A stretch of DNA of 12,710 nt from Candidatus Segatella intestinihominis (lineage in GTDB: Bacteria > Bacteroidota > Bacteroidia > Bacteroidales > Bacteroidaceae): contig URLG01000073.1 of the NCBI GenBank assembly GCA_900548535.1, forward strand, positions 1 through 12,710, in the 5' to 3' direction. Both the position numbers and the translations under genes were made by a program. This document shows positions 1 through 7,198 of this stretch, piece by piece. Every line of letters starts with the position of its first letter. Within the stretch, counting starts at the first letter, position 1. The notes beneath the pieces were generated by a model. That model worked only from the letters and a program-made list of their open reading frames with translations. It was not told where the DNA came from and did not search any database.

Positions 1-1070
1 GTCTCCGTGCTTGGCAGGATACAGCCAAGGCAGCCAACGACCTCGCCCACAAGGTGGATTTCGACAAGCTTCAGAAGCTCTACAAGGAGAATAGCGACGT
101 GATGTATGCTTGGACCAATTTCTCTGAGTCGTTCACCCGCCGCAGCAATGTAGAGTTCTCTACCCGTGCCCTCAAGCTTCAGAGCAACATGGAGGTAAAG
201 GGACCAGAGAAGAACAAGAAGAAGCAATATCATGAGTTTGAGGACAACAGTGCCGAATGGGATATGGCATTGGACAAGGAGGTGCTTGCCACCCTGCTCA
301 AGAACTATAAGGAGCACGTGGCAGCCAAGTGGTTGCCTAAGTTCTATCAGACCATCGACACCCAGTTTGGTGGCGACTACGCAAAGTATGTGGATTACCT
401 CTGGAACAAGTCGCTCATCATGAAGAAGGGTGCCAAGCTCTACTTCAACAAGAAGGGATTTGAGAAAGACCCAGGTGTGGCATTCGGTATGGATCTGAAC
501 GATGTATATGCCGACTTTGCCGAGGCTCTTGGCAACAGCGCCGACTCCATCGCCGAACAGGAGAAATATCTCTGTGCAGCCAAACTCCGCATGGAGGAAG
601 ACATGCCTCACTATAGCGATGCCAACTTCACCATGCGATTGAGCTACGGTCAGGTAGGCGGTTTCGACCTCGGCGGCAAGCCATCAGGCTATTATACCAC
701 AGCCGAGAGCATCGTAGAGAAGATGAAGAAGGGCGACAAGGTAATCGATTACTACGCTGAGCCTATCATGCACGAGCTTCTCTCTGAGAGCGACTTTGGC
801 AAGTATCAGGACAAGACCACAGGCAAGATGCAGCTCTGCTTCCTCACCAATAACGATATTACCGGCGGTAACTCTGGTAGCCCTATGTTCAATGGTAAGG
901 GTGAGTTGATTGGTCTTGCCTTCGATGGCAACTGGGACAGCCTCAGCTCTGACATCAACTTCGACAAGCGATTGGCTCGCTGCATCGGTGTGGATATCCG
1001 ATATGTGCTCTACTTGATGGATAAGTGGGGACACGCAGACAGATTGCTCAAGGAAATCAATGCGAAGTAA
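1..1070 (+). CDS. Dipeptidyl-peptidase 7-type S46 serine peptidase, C-terminal half (5' end outside window)
   Basis: The open frame enters from the left edge (first full codon at base 3) and ends in TAA at 1068-1070, giving about 355 residues of a family usually near 700. S46 peptidases are exported Bacteroidetes enzymes that remove dipeptides from peptide N-termini in the periplasm, feeding amino-acid fermentation. The nucleophile motif GGNSGSP is present, with the catalytic serine codon at 873-875; the His and Asp of the triad must lie upstream, outside the window. Eighteen residues after the serine is a glycine in FDGNW (codon 927-929). From memory, DPP7 enzymes (hydrophobic P1) have Gly here and DPP11 enzymes (acidic P1) have Arg, so the DPP7 type is inferred. 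The ending VDIRYVLYLMDKWG is typical of the family. The GTG at 54 is an internal valine codon, not a start, because similarity and the open frame continue upstream. Confidence 0.93.
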   Translation, partial: LRAWQDTAKAANDLAHKVDFDKLQKLYKENSDVMYAWTNFSESFTRRSNVEFSTRALKLQSNMEVKGPEKNKKKQYHEFEDNSAEWDMALDKEVLATLLKNYKEHVAAKWLPKFYQTIDTQFGGDYAKYVDYLWNKSLIMKKGAKLYFNKKGFEKDPGVAFGMDLNDVYADFAEALGNSADSIAEQEKYLCAAKLRMEEDMPHYSDANFTMRLSYGQVGGFDLGGKPSGYYTTAESIVEKMKKGDKVIDYYAEPIMHELLSESDFGKYQDKTTGKMQLCFLTNNDITGGNSGSPMFNGKGELIGLAFDGNWDSLSSDINFDKRLARCIGVDIRYVLYLMDKWGHADRLLKEINAK

Positions 1071-1082
1071 AAACTACAATAT

Positions 1083-1129
1083 ATAAAAAAGGTTGGAATC
1101 CTAGTCTTTAAGATTCCAACCTTTTTTAT
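1083..1129. terminator. Bidirectional intrinsic terminator between convergent genes
   Basis: GGTTGGAATC (1091-1100) pairs perfectly with GATTCCAACC (1112-1121) around an 11-nt loop. Six A precede the stem and six T follow it, so either strand gives a stem followed by a U-tract. It lies between the peptidase stop (1070) and the GH2 stop (1143) and can end both transcripts. Confidence 0.93.
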
Positions 1130-1142
1130 ATTTCTTATAACA

Positions 1143-3788
1143 CTAATATTGCGAGATATTATTCAGCTCTTTCATGCTAACCTTGCGAGGTTCCTCCTTC
1201 AATGTCTTCATCAAGTCAGGGATGGTTATCTCCGACTGAGGATTGAACTCTGAAGAGCGCATATAGCTTAATACACTCTGATAGAAAGCCCTGCCCTCTG
1301 GATATTGCGAAGCCTTCTCCAAATCGCTCATGCAGACGAGGAGCTTGCCTGCCCCAACCTTCCATTCCATCACAAGCCCCAACTTGTGATTTCTCTCTAT
1401 ATTGTCTATCACCTGAACGATAGGCAGGTAATCCTTGGCGAAATTATCGAGCACCAAAGGATGAGATTCCTTGATGACAGGGAACCACTGCCAGTTGGTG
1501 TGCATCTCCGTAGGGAATCCCTTGAAGATAGGATGTTCTGGGCGGGTCAAGATGCCCAAGGTGCCAGGAGACACAGCCTTCTTATTGTTCTCGCAGATGG
1601 TCTTGAACATGCGATAGTTCCAATAATCGGTTTGGAAGAGTCCTCCTACGGTATAAGGAAGAGAATCTGGCATCCAAAGAACCTTCGCCCCCTTTTCGAG
1701 CGAAGCCACTACATCGGGAGTCAAATCCTTAGCGATCACCACATTCTTCTTATCCACAGTCTTGCGAGGATAAACCCACAGCTCGTATGAGTTTCTTGCA
1801 TCCGTTCCATCAATACTTAACGTCAAGTTTACCTTGGCTGGCTTATCGGCATGGAGTTCCAAGTTGAGTTCGCCAGCATCCAGCAATCCCTCATTATAGG
1901 TAAAGATGTTGATCTTTCCCTCATCCTCATTAAAAGATGGCTCATCAGAAGAGATACGCCAAGTCATCTTCTTGCCTCTGAGCGATGTGGCTCCATAATT
2001 GGCTATCAGCACCTTGCCCTTGAAGGTTTCTCCTGCCTCATAGCAGAGCTTATCCGTTTCTATCAGCGGAACGATAGGCGAACACCACTGTCGCCATTCC
2101 TCTGGCGTAGTAATACCCTTGCTCTCCATAAAAGCATCGAGAATGCCCACAAAGGCACTGCCCTGACCTGGATAATCCTGAATATCGAGGAGCTGGAAAC
2201 CAGCCATATTCTTGGTTCTGAGATCCATCTCGATATCCGCCTTATAGAGTTTCACGCTCCATAAGCCCGATGCCTTGTGGAAATCATCTGCCTGCGAGAG
2301 CATTCCGGCTGCGGCTAAGCGGCGACGGAACATCTCGAAGTTATAAGGATAGAGCACGCCCGTGTATTTCTTGATCTCACGATAGTCGGGATAGGTTTGG
2401 AACTGTCCTGTCTCATGAGAGATAATCGGGATGCCTGCCTTGCCATCTTTCTTCTGCCAAGGCTGAGGAGAAGCCCACTTATCGCAAGCCTCATCAAAGT
2501 TCATCGTTGTATTAGGATGGAAATGATTGATCATTCCTCCATCGTAGGCATCAGCGAAGGAGAAGGAACCACGGGTGTGGGTATTATATTTGCCCCATCC
2601 CTCGCCACCAATACGGCAAGTGGTGAAGTAATCCATACCCTCCTTTACGCCTTGATAGCCAAGATAGTAATTGCTACCAAAGGTATAATACTTATCGGGA
2701 GCTATCTTACGGAAATCATCCACAAACTCCTTCATCTTGTCGATGCTTCCCCATAGTTCATTACCCAAAGCCATCATGCGGAAGGAAGGATGATGACCAT
2801 ATTCTCGCAAGATGTTCTCACCCTCCTGATGGAGAAACTTCATCAACACCTCGTCCTTATCATCAAAGGAACCCCAGAAAGGAAGTTCGGGTTGCAGATA
2901 AATGCCCAACTTATCAGCTGCCACAAAAGCCGCCTCTGGTGGGCACCAAGAGTGGAAGCGCACATGATTGATGCCATACTCCTTGCAAGTACCCAGATAC
3001 TTCATCCAGCCTTCCACGGTCATATCCACATGCCCAGTAAGAGGCCAAACCGCCGCATCATGCTTGCCACGGAGGAAGACAGGATGACCATCGGCATAGA
3101 AATGCGCTCCCCGAATCTCGAAGTTTGGAGCCTGGAGTCTGGAGTTAGGAGTTAGTCTTCCTTGATACTTCTCCATATCCATAGGAGATACAGCCCTTCC
3201 TCGAAGAACTCCTAACTCCCCACTCCTAACTCCTAACTTAATTTCTCCGATGATTCCATTCCAGTTGGTCTGCGTATCCTCCGTATAGGCATGGCTGGAT
3301 CCATAGACTTGTTCTGGCACGCCACGAGAGTTATCCACCACGATATCCAACTGATGCTTGCCCGACTTCAATCTTGGTAAAATATATCGCTGAGGAGTGG
3401 AGATATAATTACAAGAATCCACCAGTTTTCCATCCAGATACACCCAAGTAGGTTTGGTGCGTTCCAGGAAGAGTTCTACCGGCTTCTTCTTCCAATCCTT
3501 CGGGATATTGATGGTTCTGGAATATCTAGCAGCTCCTTTATAGGCATAGAGTCTCGTAAGATGCGTTGTTTCCATCGTATCTTTCGGAGCGAATCCCAGA
3601 TGGTTCGTATCGATGGTGCCGGGAAGGATGGCACGATTCACCTCACCCTGCGAGGCACGCTTACTCTTGGCAAAAGCGCTACCGCTCTTTCCCAACTCCA
3701 CATTCCATTCACCAGCGAGCGAAACGCTCTGTGCTTGCAAGCCCAGACTTACCAGTCCCAGACAAGCGATAAGAATAGTTTTCTTCAT
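1143..3788 (-). CDS. Secreted glycoside hydrolase family 2 protein with Ig-like domain apparently replaced by repeat sequence
   Basis: An 881-residue GH2-type exo-beta-glycosidase; the substrate (galactoside, glucuronide, mannoside or other) cannot be told. Residues 1-19 are a signal peptide cut at LQA/Q, so it acts in the periplasm or outside. An N-terminal sugar-binding jelly roll spans about 22-185. The TIM barrel starts near FEIRG (223) and includes LRGKHD, the acid/base in LGNE (E344) and the probable nucleophile in SHETG (E459). The C-terminal part includes a region (about 680-850) that may be Rossmann- or GATase-like. Between the jelly roll and barrel, relatives have an Ig-like beta-sandwich of about 100 residues. 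Here only about 37 residues (186-222) stand there, encoded by short direct and inverted repeats. Catalytic residues are intact, but folding or oligomerisation may differ. The start ATG lies 14 nt after the ATPase stop, which suggests co-transcription; there is no clear Shine-Dalgarno. The stop is TAG. Confidence 0.88.
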   Translation of the reverse strand: MKKTILIACLGLVSLGLQAQSVSLAGEWNVELGKSGSAFAKSKRASQGEVNRAILPGTIDTNHLGFAPKDTMETTHLTRLYAYKGAARYSRTINIPKDWKKKPVELFLERTKPTWVYLDGKLVDSCNYISTPQRYILPRLKSGKHQLDIVVDNSRGVPEQVYGSSHAYTEDTQTNWNGIIGEIKLGVRSGELGVLRGRAVSPMDMEKYQGRLTPNSRLQAPNFEIRGAHFYADGHPVFLRGKHDAAVWPLTGHVDMTVEGWMKYLGTCKEYGINHVRFHSWCPPEAAFVAADKLGIYLQPELPFWGSFDDKDEVLMKFLHQEGENILREYGHHPSFRMMALGNELWGSIDKMKEFVDDFRKIAPDKYYTFGSNYYLGYQGVKEGMDYFTTCRIGGEGWGKYNTHTRGSFSFADAYDGGMINHFHPNTTMNFDEACDKWASPQPWQKKDGKAGIPIISHETGQFQTYPDYREIKKYTGVLYPYNFEMFRRRLAAAGMLSQADDFHKASGLWSVKLYKADIEMDLRTKNMAGFQLLDIQDYPGQGSAFVGILDAFMESKGITTPEEWRQWCSPIVPLIETDKLCYEAGETFKGKVLIANYGATSLRGKKMTWRISSDEPSFNEDEGKINIFTYNEGLLDAGELNLELHADKPAKVNLTLSIDGTDARNSYELWVYPRKTVDKKNVVIAKDLTPDVVASLEKGAKVLWMPDSLPYTVGGLFQTDYWNYRMFKTICENNKKAVSPGTLGILTRPEHPIFKGFPTEMHTNWQWFPVIKESHPLVLDNFAKDYLPIVQVIDNIERNHKLGLVMEWKVGAGKLLVCMSDLEKASQYPEGRAFYQSVLSYMRSSEFNPQSEITIPDLMKTLKEEPRKVSMKELNNISQY
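3134..3239. repeat. Inverted and direct GGAGTTA-type repeat inside the GH2 gene
   Basis: GGAGTTAGGAGTT at 3141-3153 is an exact reverse complement of 3207-3219, with a 53-nt spacer. A second direct copy (ACTCCTAACTCCTAACT, 3222-3238) adjoins the right arm. The arms can be extended imperfectly through CTTC/GAAG. The stretch codes in frame for residues about 185-219 of the GH2 protein and lies exactly at the junction of two domains. Short GGAGTTA arrays are, from memory, more often seen between genes in Prevotella-type genomes, so this may be a small dispersed or MITE-like element that landed in a gene. The identity of the element is inferred. Confidence 0.75.
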
Positions 3789-3802
3789 TTACTTATAATT
3801 GT

Positions 3803-4975
3803 CTAATAGTTCATACCAAAAGCCCAGAGAGGAATAATATTGCCCATGCCTGTCTCTATATCATCCTTCACAACATATCCCTCTTTAGCCTCAGAGATCT
3901 GCTTCTGACCTTTCTTTTTACCACCAATCTCAAAAGTCTTGTCTTCTATCTGGAAATCAGAGATTGGAGAATTGAAGACAGCATGATTCACGCGCATCTG
4001 ATTAAAAAAGAAAGTCTCTCGTTGATTGCCAATATCAGGCACCGAAGAAGAGAGAGCAAAGGAGAGGTTGGTATTATCAAGATACACCTTTTCTACCTTG
4101 CCCAAACCACGCACTCCTCCTGTGGACTCGTGAAGTTGGGCTATCAAACCTGCACGCTCCATCAGTTCGAAGTAATCGGGCAGGTTCTTGCGATCCACCT
4201 TGATAGTTGTAGCAATGGTACTCATATTTGGCTTGAAAGGCACACTATCAGCTATTACCTGCATCAGTTCCTTCAGTTTTCTGGACACCATCACCGTATA
4301 ATTGGCGTATTGTGGAATATCCGTCTCCAAAGTCATACTCACCACTTGATTCAGTCGCATCCTATAGCCCTCATCCTTAGAAAAAGGATAGTAGCCCTTA
4401 CGCAGATATTCATTAAACAATGCCAACGGATGCTCTATCTCCTCCGGCAACCCAACTTCATTGTTTACGATTTGTTCCAATGTAGAGACAGGAATGTCTA
4501 TGCCCTTTTCCATACCGATGTATTCACGAAAAGACAAGCCTTGCATCGTAAAGACCAGTACTCGCCGACTTAAATCTGCTGTACCTTTATAAATATCAAG
4601 CACAGAAGAACCGGTAAATACCACTTGCAAGGTTGGCAGATTATCGTATATCATTTTAAGTTCTGTAGCCCATCCCTTATATTTATGTATTTCATCGATA
4701 AAAAGATGCTTGCCGCCAAGTTGGCTAAACTTCATTGCAGTTTCAAAGAGAGTATGATTAGCGAAATAGATGGATTCCGCACTCACATAGAGTGTCTCTT
4801 TCATCTGAAGATTCAATTTGATATACTGCAAAAGGAGTGTTGTCTTGCCGACTCCACGAGGTCCAACAAGGGCCGTCATCCGATTCGACCAGGGAATCTG
4901 ATGATACATATATCGTAGGTATCGAGTATCGGTACGCTTGATAAGGTTGTCTGAAAGTTGCTTCAATAATTCCAT
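3803..4975 (-). CDS. AAA family ATPase (AAA_14/DUF4143-like)
   Basis: A 390-residue ATP-binding protein of a family common and multi-copy in gut Bacteroidetes; its cellular role is not established. Visible motifs are Walker A GPRGVGKT (38-45), Walker B LFIDE (91-95), a sensor-like GSS (122-124) and a conserved arginine pair in DLSRR (134-138). Residues about 245-285 look like a winged-helix region. The C-terminus carries D340 followed by E349-x-G-G-K353, which resembles a compact PD-(D/E)xK nuclease-type core; whether it cuts anything is unknown. The full frame runs from ATG to TAG with no damage. Two palindromic operators and a TATATTTG box lie just upstream, and the GH2 gene begins 14 nt downstream. 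The family is sometimes discussed in terms of toxin-like or mobile-element functions, but nothing here proves that. Confidence 0.87.
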   Translation of the reverse strand: MELLKQLSDNLIKRTDTRYLRYMYHQIPWSNRMTALVGPRGVGKTTLLLQYIKLNLQMKETLYVSAESIYFANHTLFETAMKFSQLGGKHLFIDEIHKYKGWATELKMIYDNLPTLQVVFTGSSVLDIYKGTADLSRRVLVFTMQGLSFREYIGMEKGIDIPVSTLEQIVNNEVGLPEEIEHPLALFNEYLRKGYYPFSKDEGYRMRLNQVVSMTLETDIPQYANYTVMVSRKLKELMQVIADSVPFKPNMSTIATTIKVDRKNLPDYFELMERAGLIAQLHESTGGVRGLGKVEKVYLDNTNLSFALSSSVPDIGNQRETFFFNQMRVNHAVFNSPISDFQIEDKTFEIGGKKKGQKQISEAKEGYVVKDDIETGMGNIIPLWAFGMNY

Positions 4976-5005
4976 ATTTCTTGCCTTATTTGATGTTTAC
5001 GGCTG

Positions 5006-5013
5006 CAAATATA
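5006..5013 (-). promoter_or_regulatory. Bacteroidetes -7 promoter box for the ATPase-GH2 unit
   Basis: Read leftward, the sequence is TATATTTG, a match to the TAnnTTTG -7 box. Transcription would start near 4999, giving a leader of only about 25 nt before the ATPase ATG. No well-spaced TTG -33 box is obvious; the region where it should lie is occupied by the proximal palindrome, which suggests a repressible promoter. Confidence 0.6.
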
Positions 5014-5019
5014 CAAAAA

Positions 5020-5072
5020 TTGCGGTAAAAATACCGCAAAACGCCAAAGAAATTGCTGTATTTTTACCGCAA
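5020..5072. promoter_or_regulatory. Tandem palindromic operators TTGCGGTA-N4-TACCGCAA
   Basis: Site 1 (5020-5039) is TTGCGGTA, AAAA, TACCGCAA, a perfect 8-bp dyad. Site 2 (5053-5072) is TTGCTGTA, TTTT, TACCGCAA, the same with one changed base and the opposite homopolymer spacer. Start-to-start distance is 33 bp, about three helical turns, so two bound dimers would face the same side of the DNA. The sites lie immediately upstream of the -7 box at 5006-5013 and would block polymerase. The regulator is not identified; the ATPase itself, with its winged-helix-like part, is one candidate. Confidence 0.7.
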
Positions 5073-5182
5073 AACATGAATATCGCATCAAAAGCATCTT
5101 GAAGAATGGACGATATCCATCCATATCAATCTGTCTTAATGCATTATGTAATCACGCTAAAAGTCCCACGCAATACTTACCT

Positions 5183-5782
5183 TTACAGCTCATCGTTAGA
5201 TGCTTTCTTTCCTTTTTTTGTCCAATAGACCAAACTCGTTCCTATCATAATTTTCCTTCCAATAGTTTCATACCTAAAACAAGAAAGTGTAGCACAAACC
5301 CTATTTCTACCCAAATAATAAGTCCGTGCATAAACTGTAGTGTCGGTTGTTATAATAGTTGATGGAGAATACTTTGCCTCTACAGCAGCCTTAATATTAT
5401 TATAAATGCCTAAGGAAGAGGCTTTATCAATGCTACTATTCATAAAACAAACACTGTTAAGAACATCACCATGTCTTTCTATATTCAACATTTCCCAAGT
5501 TAACCCACCAAATGTAAAATATCGACTTTGTTGTGCTCTGAAGCATAAATTCTCTCCAGAACTATATTGCCTTTCATAATAAAAGCCTTGATTTTCTAGT
5601 GTCTTCACAATGACAGCTAGTGGAATTGTATTGCCCAAAACTAGCCCATAAAAGGAATCCTGCACTTTATCATTCCATACAGTATCTAATTGTTCCTTAC
5701 TAGAAATCGTTTTATTACTGTTACAAGAATTAAAAGCTATTCCTACCAATAGACAAATCAAAATAAACATTTTATTATTCAT
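5183..5782 (-). CDS. Putative lipoprotein of unknown function
   Basis: About 199 residues from the ATG at 5782 (MNNKMFILICLLVG...). The frame is open to a TTG at 5803, but the ATG places the hydrophobic signal at the very N-terminus and is preferred. The signal ends in FNSC followed by NSN, a loose lipobox of the SC-N kind often seen in Bacteroidetes, so lipidation at this Cys is likely but not certain. The mature part begins with a polar linker, then a pattern (FYGLVLGNTI...VKTLENQGFYYE) that recalls small alpha-beta BamE/SmpA-like lipoprotein folds; this is a weak inference. I do not recognise a family. It starts 38 nt downstream of the 272-aa secreted protein and is probably expressed with it. 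The gene is clearly richer in A+T than the helicase and GH2 genes, suggesting accessory DNA. The stop is TAA. Confidence 0.72.
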   Translation of the reverse strand: MNNKMFILICLLVGIAFNSCNSNKTISSKEQLDTVWNDKVQDSFYGLVLGNTIPLAVIVKTLENQGFYYERQYSSGENLCFRAQQSRYFTFGGLTWEMLNIERHGDVLNSVCFMNSSIDKASSLGIYNNIKAAVEAKYSPSTIITTDTTVYARTYYLGRNRVCATLSCFRYETIGRKIMIGTSLVYWTKKGKKASNDEL

Positions 5783-5820
5783 AATCGTAATATTTAATAA
5801 CAATAGACATTTTACAATTC

Positions 5821-6639
5821 CTACTTAATTCTAATATTATGAAACTTCCAATTGCTATCTTCAGATTCTATAATTGAAAACATTCTGACATTTGAAGGCA
5901 AAGCAGGAAAGATTAACGCAAACACCAACTCCTCTTCTTGGAAATGGAATTCCGTTTTCAATGGCGCAACTGCAATGTTTATCGCATCACACATTTTCAG
6001 TTTTTGTTTTCTATCAGGAATATAAATATATGTACCAGGATCAATACTTACCCAACCTACATAACCATTATCGATTCTGTTATTAACTTTACATTCTATG
6101 CGAGTTTCCTGAGGAGATAAGGCTATTTTTGTTATTTGTACATTGCATAAAGTTTCATATGTCGGATTTTGTATAACTTTTGAATATTTTGCATAAGTCA
6201 TGTTGTCAAATGGGTGAGTATAACTATATATACGTAATTGCTCTCTACGTATATAGTCGTTTTGTTCTTCTATATCTTTCTTTGCTACGTCTGACATTGC
6301 TACTATCACTGTCCTGAACTCGTATTCAGCAGTTTCTGTTGCTCTAGAATAATCGCCATACTCCGCTTTGTCATCTATACGTTTTAAACTTTCATCCTTC
6401 ATTTTTTTCAATTTTCCTAAAGCATCGGAAGAAAGTTTATTTTTTGTAATCAATTCACTATAATATTTCTCTATGCCACTTCTATAAGACATTGCAACAT
6501 CAGCTTGTTCATCGATACCATTCAATGCTTGACCAAAAGCATCAAGATTACTTCTAACTGGAGTTCGTTTTTGAACATATTGAGCTGAACTTAGTTGGAC
6601 AGCGCAACAAAAACAGAAAAATAAGAATACTATTTTCAT
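5821..6639 (-). CDS. Secreted protein of unknown function with C-terminal beta domain
   Basis: A 272-residue protein with a signal peptide (1-19, cut at SSA/Q) and no further membrane segment, so it should be periplasmic or outer-membrane associated. Residues about 30-150 are charged and probably helical. Residues about 165-272 look beta-rich (WVSIDPGTYIYIP; LIFPALPSNVRMFSIIE; NWKFHNIRI). The Phe-x-x-Ile-Glu then Trp-x-Phe ending resembles a beta domain that recurs, from memory, in exported Bacteroidetes proteins; I cannot name a family. It is the first gene after a long structured leader and a good -7/-33 promoter, and is followed 38 nt later by the putative lipoprotein. Base composition is AT-rich like its partner. 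The start ATG fits the signal peptide; the ribosome site is AU-rich rather than Shine-Dalgarno. The stop is TAG. Confidence 0.78.
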   Translation of the reverse strand: MKIVFLFFCFCCAVQLSSAQYVQKRTPVRSNLDAFGQALNGIDEQADVAMSYRSGIEKYYSELITKNKLSSDALGKLKKMKDESLKRIDDKAEYGDYSRATETAEYEFRTVIVAMSDVAKKDIEEQNDYIRREQLRIYSYTHPFDNMTYAKYSKVIQNPTYETLCNVQITKIALSPQETRIECKVNNRIDNGYVGWVSIDPGTYIYIPDRKQKLKMCDAINIAVAPLKTEFHFQEEELVFALIFPALPSNVRMFSIIESEDSNWKFHNIRIK

Positions 6640-6671
6640 AATTCACACATTTATAGGTTCCAGTCCTTAAA

Positions 6672-6825
6672 CCTCTAATTAAACGTGAAGCATGGTACTG
6701 ACTATGCCACGTTCTGAATTAGAGGTCCTAGGAAAACCTTTTAGCACGAATGTGTAATAGCAGCCCACGCTATGCGTGAGAACCACTATGCTATCCATTG
6801 TGCTAAAGATGCGAAATTTCCTAGG
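6672..6825 (-). ncRNA. Structured leader RNA: two abutting compound hairpins
   Basis: Hairpin A (6727-6825) has nested stems: 6727-6735/6817-6825 (9 bp), 6740-6747/6800-6807 (8 bp), 6757-6762/6789-6794 (6 bp) and an apical 6764-6770/6774-6780 around a 3-nt loop, separated by asymmetric internal loops. Hairpin B (6672-6725) has 6672-6680/6717-6725 (9 bp), 6682-6687/6708-6713 (6 bp) and 6690-6693/6704-6707. One base separates A from B, so they could stack coaxially. The apical stem has a pair that is G-U on the minus strand but A-C on the plus strand, supporting the leftward transcript. A smaller bulged hairpin lies at 6842-6861. It is either the 5' leader of the 272-aa gene (cis-regulatory RNA) or a small RNA sharing its promoter. 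I cannot match it to a named RNA family. Confidence 0.72.
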
Positions 6826-6904
6826 TTTCCATCATCACAAGATAAGCATAACGCTTCTTATTGTTTTCTAACATGTCTGGAGATGGCTTTAACCAAATCC
6901 GCTC

Positions 6905-6937
6905 CAAAGGTACAAAAAAGAATTGAATATGAGCAAA
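6905..6937 (-). promoter_or_regulatory. Promoter for the structured leader and the secreted protein/lipoprotein pair
   Basis: On the leftward strand TACCTTTG (6905-6912) matches the TAnnTTTG -7 box and TTTG (6934-6937) sits 21 nt upstream as a -33 box, close to the usual Bacteroidetes spacing. The start would fall near 6898, so the leader to the ATG at 6639 is about 260 nt and contains the hairpins. Confidence 0.68.
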
Positions 6938-6939
6938 CT

Positions 6940-7124
6940 TTTTAGTAAAAAATGAAGTTGAAAAACAAAAAAGTTTTTATTTCATGTTGTATAACATAAA
7001 ATGACCTATCTTTCGACTTCCAAACGAAAAACATGAGCAATGTAAAATTGTATAAGATGGCTAACATATAAAGCGAAAAACATTTTTTATGATAAGAAAT
7101 CGAGGCGATATGAATATTTATCTG
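6940..7124. other. AT-rich intergenic stretch, no gene supported
   Basis: This part lies between the leftward promoter at 6905-6937 and the rightward promoter at 7125-7132. It is AT-rich with homopolymer runs. The only open frame here, 86 codons on the minus strand at 6942-7202, has a low-complexity Phe/Tyr/Ser-rich product and no recognisable start signal, so I do not call it. I see no repeat or strong hairpin. Confidence 0.55.
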
Positions 7125-7132
7125 TATCTTTG
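7125..7132 (+). promoter_or_regulatory. Bacteroidetes -7 promoter box for the DUF6266 gene
   Basis: TATCTTTG fits TAnnTTTG exactly. No good TTG -33 box is seen at 19-22 nt upstream. Transcription would begin near 7138, giving a leader of about 175 nt that includes the tandem repeats at 7199-7242. Confidence 0.55.
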
Positions 7133-7198
7133 CAGGCGAATGGTGAGGACATAACAACTTTACGGGAGGGCTATAAAAACTATACGTCAAAGATAGGG

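Noticed and set aside
3134..3239. CRISPR-like array
   Set aside because: The repeats are short direct/inverted GGAGTTA units with one spacer and no regular repeat-spacer period, and they lie inside an open coding frame.
1143..4975. Polysaccharide utilisation locus
   Set aside because: A GH2 enzyme alone, with no SusC/SusD pair, no sensor-regulator and no further glycosidases in the window, does not support this.
5099..5362. 87-codon plus-strand frame
   Set aside because: Mostly antisense to the putative lipoprotein gene, no promoter and no domain; treated as chance.
6727..6825. tRNA, SRP RNA, 6S RNA or hammerhead ribozyme as identity of the hairpin
   Set aside because: No T-loop/anticodon pattern, no SRP GGAA tetraloop motif, no CUGAUGA...GAAA core with a stem II, and no clear match to 6S features that I can verify; left as unassigned structured RNA.
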